From Candidatus Thioglobus sp. (GTDB lineage: Bacteria > Pseudomonadota > Gammaproteobacteria > PS1 > Pseudothioglobaceae): DNA of 10,241 nt. The stretch lies in NCBI GenBank assembly GCA_015163925.1, contig JAAOIF010000020.1:1-10241 (forward strand). The letters are read 5' to 3'. Positions 5,975-10,241 of this stretch are shown in pieces (position 1 is the first letter of the stretch; each line of letters starts with the position of its first letter). The notes beneath the pieces are model-generated. The model was given only the letters and a program-made list of their open reading frames with translations. It made no database searches and had not been told where the DNA came from. A program made the position numbers and the translations under genes.

Positions 5975-8326
5975 ATGGCAAAAAATCTGGTGATTGTGGA
6001 GTCCCCTGCGAAGGCGAAAACTATTGAAAAATTTCTCGGCAAAGATTTCAGCGTGAAATCCAGCATCGGCCACATTCGCGATATGCCCAAAAAAGATATG
6101 GGAATTGATTTAAAAAACAATTTTGCCCCAACTTATGAAATCACCGCTGATAAGAAAAAAGTAGTCGCCGAGCTGCGAAAAGCCGTCAAAATCGCTGATA
6201 AAATCTACCTTGCAACTGATGAGGACCGCGAGGGAGAAGCCATCGCTTGGCACTTATTGGAAGCCTTAGATTTGGCAGCCGACACCCCCAGAATCGTTTT
6301 CCACGAAATCACCAAAGGCGCAATTACTGATGCCATCAAATCCCCCAGAACCGTTGATTACGCCTTGGTTGATGCCCAGCAAGCCCGCCGAGTTATTGAC
6401 CGATTAGTCGGATTTGAAATCTCCCCGGTGCTGTGGCGAAAAATCTCCGGCGCTCGCTCCGCCGGTCGGGTGCAATCGCCGGTAATGCGCTTGGTGGTTG
6501 AGCGGGAGAGGGAAATCGCCAGCCACACAGCCAGTAGTGTTTTCAAAATTAAAAGTGATTTATTTGGTAAAAATACCGGCAAAAACGGCGAGGCATTTGA
6601 GGCAAAACTGAGCACAGATTTTGCTGATAAAACCTCAGCGATGGATTTTTCTAAGAGTCTATTAAGTGCTAAATTAACTGTCTCAGCCGTTGAGAAAAAG
6701 CCCGCCAAACGAGCGCCGAAGCCGCCTTTTATCACTTCAACTTTGCAACAGGAAGCCTCACAAAAACTCGGATTTTCGGTCAAGCAAACTATGACTTTGG
6801 CGCAAAATCTCTACCGTGAAGGCTCAATTACTTATATGCGAACCGATTCTTTTACTCTCTCAGAAACCGCAATTTCAGCGGCGCAAAAGGTTATTGAGCA
6901 AAAATTTGGCAAGGAATATCATCAGCTCAGACGCTATAAAACCAAAGACGGCAGCGCCCAAGAAGCGCATGAGGCAATCCGCCCAACCGACCTTAACAAG
7001 CCAGAAATTTTTGGCACTGATGGGCAGGAAGCTCGGCTGTATGAGCTGATTTACAAGCGCACTGTGGCTTCACAAATGAGCGATGCCGCCTTGCAAAAAA
7101 CCCAAATCAAAACTACTATTTCCAACCGTGATGAAATTTTTATCGGCACTGGCGAAGTGTTGGTTTTCCCCGGATTTTTAAGGGTTTATGACTACCTCTC
7201 AGCCGATGATAAATTACTCCCAGACTTGGCTGCTGGAGACGAATTAGCACTGAAAAATTACTCCGCCAAGCAAAGTTTTTCCTACGCCAAACCGCGTTAC
7301 ACCGAGGCCTCATTGGTGAAAAAAATTGAAGAAATGGGCATCGGCCGCCCCTCCACTTTTGCCACTATGGTTTCCACCGTGCAAGACCGAAATTATGTGA
7401 CCAAAGAGACTCGTGAGGGGCATTTGCGGGAGTATCAGTTGATTGAAATCACAGACGGAAAAGTGCTGGAATCCTGCCCCAGCGAAAACACCGGCGCGGA
7501 AAAAAACAAACTATTTCCAACCAATGTGGCGTATTTGCTAAATGATTTTTTGGTGAAAAATTTCAGCGAAATTATTGACTATAAATTTACCGCTAAATTA
7601 GAAAGCAATTTTGACACAATCGCCACTAAAAAAGCCCCTTGGCAAAGCGTAGTGCGGGATTTTTATGAACCATTTCACGCCCAAATTGATGCCGCTGCCG
7701 ATATTTCCAGAGAAGAAACTCACGGCATGCGCCAGCTCGGAACCGACCCAAAGAGCGGAAAGCCAGTCAGCGTAAGGTTTGGAAGGTATGGAGCTTTCGC
7801 CCAAATCGGCGATAAAGACGATGAGGAAAAGCCCACATTCGCCGCCCTCAGAGGCAAACAAGACATTGAAACCATCAAGCTAAACGAGGCATTAGAATTA
7901 TTCAATATGCCCAGAACCTTAGGCGAAATGCCAGACGGAGAAGCCATCAAAGCCAATTATGGACGCTTCGGCCCCTATGTCCAATATGGCAAAAAATATG
8001 TCTCTTTGAAAGAACACAGCCCAGAGGAAGTAACGCTTGAAACCGCTTTAGAGCTAATCGCCGCCAAGAAAAAATTAGATGCCGAACGCATTATCAAAAC
8101 CTTTGCCGACTCAGAAATCCAAGTGCTAAACGGGCGTTTCGGCCCCTACATTTGGAACGGCAAAAAGAAAGGCAAAGGGCAAAAAAATATCACCATCAAA
8201 AAAGTTTTCGGCGACAAATCCCCAAAAGACTTAACCCTTGCCGAATGCGAAAAAGCCATCACCGCCAAACCTAAACCTAAGAAAAAATCTAAAAAGAAAA
8301 TTGCTAAAAAAACTGTTAAGAAATAG
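5975..8326 (+). CDS. topA: DNA topoisomerase I
   Basis: This type IA topoisomerase relaxes negative supercoils by nicking one strand through a 5'-phosphotyrosine link. The N-terminal Toprim domain has LVIVESPAKAKTIEKFLG with E9 and YLATDEDREGEAIAWHL with D82, D84 and E86 for magnesium. The catalytic tyrosine is Y287 in GSITYMRTDS (283-292). The core continues through ARSAGRVQSPV (160-170), EAHEAIRPTD (330-339) and GIGRPSTFATMV (455-466) to about residue 575. The C-terminus carries three TopoI_C_Rpt-like repeats (FGRYGAFAQIG at 602-612, YGRFGPYVQYGKKYVSL at 662-678, NGRFGPYIWNGKKK at 719-732) and a lysine-rich tail (766-783). Only two cysteines exist (C501, C758), so the zinc fingers of E. coli TopA (865 residues) are absent. 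The 783-residue length is normal for the repeat-tailed form. It has a strong ribosome binding site and probably shares a transcript with dprA and smg. Confidence 0.98.
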   Translation: MAKNLVIVESPAKAKTIEKFLGKDFSVKSSIGHIRDMPKKDMGIDLKNNFAPTYEITADKKKVVAELRKAVKIADKIYLATDEDREGEAIAWHLLEALDLAADTPRIVFHEITKGAITDAIKSPRTVDYALVDAQQARRVIDRLVGFEISPVLWRKISGARSAGRVQSPVMRLVVEREREIASHTASSVFKIKSDLFGKNTGKNGEAFEAKLSTDFADKTSAMDFSKSLLSAKLTVSAVEKKPAKRAPKPPFITSTLQQEASQKLGFSVKQTMTLAQNLYREGSITYMRTDSFTLSETAISAAQKVIEQKFGKEYHQLRRYKTKDGSAQEAHEAIRPTDLNKPEIFGTDGQEARLYELIYKRTVASQMSDAALQKTQIKTTISNRDEIFIGTGEVLVFPGFLRVYDYLSADDKLLPDLAAGDELALKNYSAKQSFSYAKPRYTEASLVKKIEEMGIGRPSTFATMVSTVQDRNYVTKETREGHLREYQLIEITDGKVLESCPSENTGAEKNKLFPTNVAYLLNDFLVKNFSEIIDYKFTAKLESNFDTIATKKAPWQSVVRDFYEPFHAQIDAAADISREETHGMRQLGTDPKSGKPVSVRFGRYGAFAQIGDKDDEEKPTFAALRGKQDIETIKLNEALELFNMPRTLGEMPDGEAIKANYGRFGPYVQYGKKYVSLKEHSPEEVTLETALELIAAKKKLDAERIIKTFADSEIQVLNGRFGPYIWNGKKKGKGQKNITIKKVFGDKSPKDLTLAECEKAITAKPKPKKKSKKKIAKKTVKK

Positions 8327-8338
8327 AAAAAATAAGAT

Positions 8339-8911
8339 ATGGAAGATTTAATAGTAAAAATTTTTAGTGTTGAAAAAATCTTTGAATTAACGCTAACATT
8401 ATTTGGAATAGGCGTTTTGTGGCTTGCAAAAATATATAATTTTCCATTTAATTTAATTGGCAAAAAGTGGAAATGTGAAGGTTATGGGAATGATTTGCAC
8501 AAAACTAAATCTTGCGTTAAGGGCAAGCCTTATGATTTTAATGGGGATTTTGATAGAGTAAAACACATTCATAATTACAAATATACAAATGTAATATTGA
8601 CCAGATTTGAGAAAAAAATTCACATCAAAGGCCGTATGATTGCTGATTGTCCCGGCTGTCCCGGATATGAAAATGGCCCCAGAGAAAGCGATTTTTCCGG
8701 CACTGGAAAATATATTAGCGGCAATAATAATGTCGCCTCAATTTATGTGACAAATTCTAGAAAAGTAGATGGCGAATTGATTTTATGGAATTGCATATAT
8801 TTTATTACTTTTTCACCGACATCGGCGATTGAGGGCTACTGGCTTACTCATTCGACTGAAAATGACAACTCATTTGTAATGGGAACTATTCATATGGACA
8901 AGAAAATATAA
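8339..8911 (+). CDS. Unrecognised protein with one N-terminal membrane segment and a beta-rich soluble domain
   Basis: I do not recognise this 190-residue protein. Residues about 14-33 (FELTLTLFGIGVLWLAKIY region) form one membrane segment with no signal cleavage site. The rest (about 40-190) looks soluble and beta-strand-rich: it opens GKKWKCEGYG, contains DCPGCPGYENG with a CxxC (C104, C107), then FSGTGKYISGNNN and alternating hydrophobic strands ending SFVMGTIHM. The pattern hints at a small lipocalin-like barrel, but this is inference from strand rhythm alone. Fewer than 15 bases separate it from topA. Its stop overlaps the start of the next gene (TAATG), so it is probably translated together with the LDH2-family enzyme. 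The start at ATG 8339 has only a weak upstream purine stretch. Codon use is more AT-rich than in topA, which fits accessory origin. Confidence 0.7.
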   Translation: MEDLIVKIFSVEKIFELTLTLFGIGVLWLAKIYNFPFNLIGKKWKCEGYGNDLHKTKSCVKGKPYDFNGDFDRVKHIHNYKYTNVILTRFEKKIHIKGRMIADCPGCPGYENGPRESDFSGTGKYISGNNNVASIYVTNSRKVDGELILWNCIYFITFSPTSAIEGYWLTHSTENDNSFVMGTIHMDKKI

Positions 8912-9924
8912 TGTTAGGCGGCGAGGTAAAAGGCATTTTGCAGACTATTTTTGACAAAATAGGACTGGGGAAATATGATTCAAATTTGATAATTGAAAAT
9001 TTGCTGGCTTCTGAAAAACTTGGCAAAAATACTCATGGAATTATTTTATTAACGCATATTATTCCAACTCTAATAAATGCCAAAAACTCCAATGATAACT
9101 GGTCTTGGAATGGAAATCGGCTAATTTGTAATGCTGATAATTCTCTTGGATATTTGGCATTGGAAAAGGCGGTAAATGAGTTATCAGAGAAATCTTTGGC
9201 GACAAAATCCATTGCATTTTCTACACTTTGCAAAATATCTCATGCTGGTCGTCTGGGACATTACACTTCAAAATTAGCAAATAATGGGCTGATTGGAATC
9301 GTCTATGCCCATAGCAATCCATGGGTTGCCGCCCCATCTGGAGAGCAAGCCGTTTTAGGAAGTGTGGCTTTTTCTGCCTCAATACCTTTTACCAATCCGC
9401 CTGTTATTATTGACTTTACCCCAAATTTAGCAACGGCTGGAGAGGTCAGAATCAAGTCCCTAAATGGCGAATTATTTAATACTAATATTGGCATAAATTC
9501 GCTTGGAATTCCAACAAACAAGCCTGATGAAATATTGAGCGGCGGGGCTTTACTTTCAATCGGAGACGGCAAAGGGTTTTCCATTTCCTTGCTAATTAGC
9601 CTGCTTTCAACGCTAATTGGCGGCGATGCCATAGCAAATATGCAAAACGGCTACGGCTATACTGCAATTGCAATTCACCCAGATTTTTTAGGCGTTGGAA
9701 ATTATGTTGAAAGATGCCAAGAATTAATTGATAAAATCATCAAATCTGGTGAAAATGTGAGAACTCCAGGGAGCAAATATCAGCAATTAGATAATTTATT
9801 AAATGAAGAATTAAGCCTAAATGACGGGGTTTTGGACTTATTAAACAAGCTAAAAAATATAAATACAAAGCCTGAATTTTTATCGTTTTTTTCGGATTAT
9901 CACAAATCTTTAGCGGCAAAATAA
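8911..9924 (+). CDS. LDH2-family (malate/ureidoglycolate-type) NAD(P)-dependent dehydrogenase
   Basis: This 337-residue protein fits the LDH2/MDH2 family (Pfam Ldh_2), which oxidises 2-hydroxy acids such as malate, ureidoglycolate or sulfolactate, or reduces the matching keto acids, with NAD(P). The family THG/SHG motif appears as NTHGIILL with H42 as probable catalytic base. SHAGRLGHY (110-118), NGLIGIVYAHSNPWVAAPSGEQAVLGS (125-151), PVIIDFTPNLATAGEV (164-179) and GDGKGFSISLLISLLSTLIGG (218-238) follow in the usual order, and the length is normal. The common DMATS motif reads DFTPN here, and the glycine-rich GG.KG segment reads GDGKG, so the substrate may differ from the named members. Substrate cannot be assigned. 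The start overlaps the previous stop by one base (TAATG). A truncated aspartoacylase-like gene follows after 9 bases, so an acyl-amino-acid or hydroxy-acid pathway is possible. Confidence 0.88.
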   Translation: MLGGEVKGILQTIFDKIGLGKYDSNLIIENLLASEKLGKNTHGIILLTHIIPTLINAKNSNDNWSWNGNRLICNADNSLGYLALEKAVNELSEKSLATKSIAFSTLCKISHAGRLGHYTSKLANNGLIGIVYAHSNPWVAAPSGEQAVLGSVAFSASIPFTNPPVIIDFTPNLATAGEVRIKSLNGELFNTNIGINSLGIPTNKPDEILSGGALLSIGDGKGFSISLLISLLSTLIGGDAIANMQNGYGYTAIAIHPDFLGVGNYVERCQELIDKIIKSGENVRTPGSKYQQLDNLLNEELSLNDGVLDLLNKLKNINTKPEFLSFFSDYHKSLAAK

Positions 9925-9933
9925 TTACAAATT

Positions 9934-10158
9934 ATGAATAATACTAATAAAATTTTAATTTTCGGTGGCACTCACGGTAACGAATTTACTGGCGCTTATA
10001 TTGTCAATAATTGGGATTTAATTGCTACTTCAAATCAAATAAACAGCGATATTGAGATAGAGCCAATATTAGCAAATCCACAAGCATTTAAGCAAAAAAC
10101 CAGATATGTTGATTGTGACTTAAATCGCTCATTTTCTTTGAATGATTTGAAGCGCTAA
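9934..10158 (+). pseudogene. N-terminal fragment of an aspartoacylase/AstE-AspA family zinc hydrolase
   Basis: The 74-residue reading begins MNNTNKILIFGGTHGNEFTG and contains ANPQAFKQKTRYVDCDLNRSF. This is the unmistakable N-terminus of aspartoacylase (N-acyl-aspartate amidohydrolase, succinylglutamate desuccinylase family). H14 and E17 are the first two zinc ligands, and YVDCDLNR at 58-65 is the conserved substrate/arginine region. Full enzymes have roughly 290-310 residues, so the third zinc-binding histidine and the catalytic glutamate are missing and this product cannot be active. Homology ends at DLKR (71-74), exactly at the palindrome AGCGCT (10151-10156), and the stop TAA belongs to the joined sequence. 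It starts 9 bases after the LDH2-family gene with no obvious ribosome binding site. It is either a gene broken by rearrangement or an intact gene cut by a chimeric join. Confidence 0.88.
10151..10156. other. Breakpoint between two truncated genes at palindrome AGCGCT
   Basis: The last codons still fitting aspartoacylase (plus strand) and the last codons fitting aminotransferase (minus strand) both end in this six-base palindrome. Because AGCGCT reads the same on both strands, it could serve as microhomology for an inverted join. Confidence 0.7.
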
Positions 10159-10240
10159 TATTTTGCTCAAGTTGCTCAGGACTGATTTTGAAATCTTGCT
10201 CCAAACCAGTCTCCACAATCACCGGCACGCCGCCTGCTAA
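10151..10240 (-). pseudogene. Internal fragment of a class I/II (AspC-like) aminotransferase
   Basis: On the minus strand, 30 codons read LAGGVPVIVETGLEQDFKIS followed by PEQLEQNISA. This matches the region around residues 115-145 of fold-type I aspartate/aromatic aminotransferases: the LAGGxPVxV strand before the pyridoxal-phosphate lysine domain, then a 'F.ls.eqLe..i' helix, normally followed by a TK....NSPxNPTG motif. That continuation, plus about 250 C-terminal residues with the catalytic lysine, is missing, because the frame runs instead into SNHSKKMSD and a stop at 10088-10090 inside the aspartoacylase reading. The gene's start lies beyond the right edge. The call rests on motif resemblance over 30 residues, so the family is likely but the exact member is not. 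Confidence 0.7.
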
Positions 10241-10241
10241 T

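Noticed and set aside
6358..6783. Open minus-strand frame of 141 codons inside topA
   Set aside because: The topA protein is fully conserved across it; the antisense reading has no family pattern.

Overview
This AT-rich window most likely comes from a gammaproteobacterium. A betaproteobacterium is less likely but not excluded. The evidence is the gene order rpmH-rnpA-yidD-yidC, a Gram-negative-type YidC with a large periplasmic domain, and the trio dprA-smg-topA; smg (DUF494) is essentially limited to these two classes. I cannot place it at genus level. No rRNA, tRNA, CRISPR array, IS element or replication origin is visible.

Minus strand, 1-4241. Transcription runs leftward from the divergent region at 4242-4340 through rpmH (ribosomal protein L34), rnpA (RNase P protein), yidD and yidC, which link translation to membrane protein insertion. 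After yidC, where mnmE is often found, comes a tightly packed accessory group. It holds a secreted MORN_2/YwqK-type repeat protein with ten units, a membrane-anchored Mrr-type nuclease with a topoisomerase-like zinc finger, and a gene cut by the left edge that may be a TauD-like dioxygenase.

Plus strand, 4341-8326. dprA (DNA processing, transformation), smg and topA (topoisomerase I) form a compact operon with gaps of 9 and 41 bases. dprA carries a 27-base triplet repeat in its linker, and the smg-topA gap carries an 11-base direct repeat. TopA is the zinc-finger-less form with C-terminal repeats and a lysine-rich tail.

Plus strand, 8339-10158. Close behind topA come an unrecognised protein with one membrane segment and a probably beta-rich soluble domain, an LDH2-family oxidoreductase, and the first 74 residues of an aspartoacylase (AspA/AstE-type zinc hydrolase).

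Right edge. At the palindrome AGCGCT (10151-10156) the aspartoacylase reading stops making sense and an internal piece of a class I/II aminotransferase begins on the opposite strand. Two unrelated genes are therefore truncated at one point. This is either a real rearrangement or an assembly/amplification chimera, and it is the strongest anomaly here. No clear new multi-gene system is proven. The best candidates for unexplained biology are the 190-residue membrane protein after topA and the accessory group after yidC.
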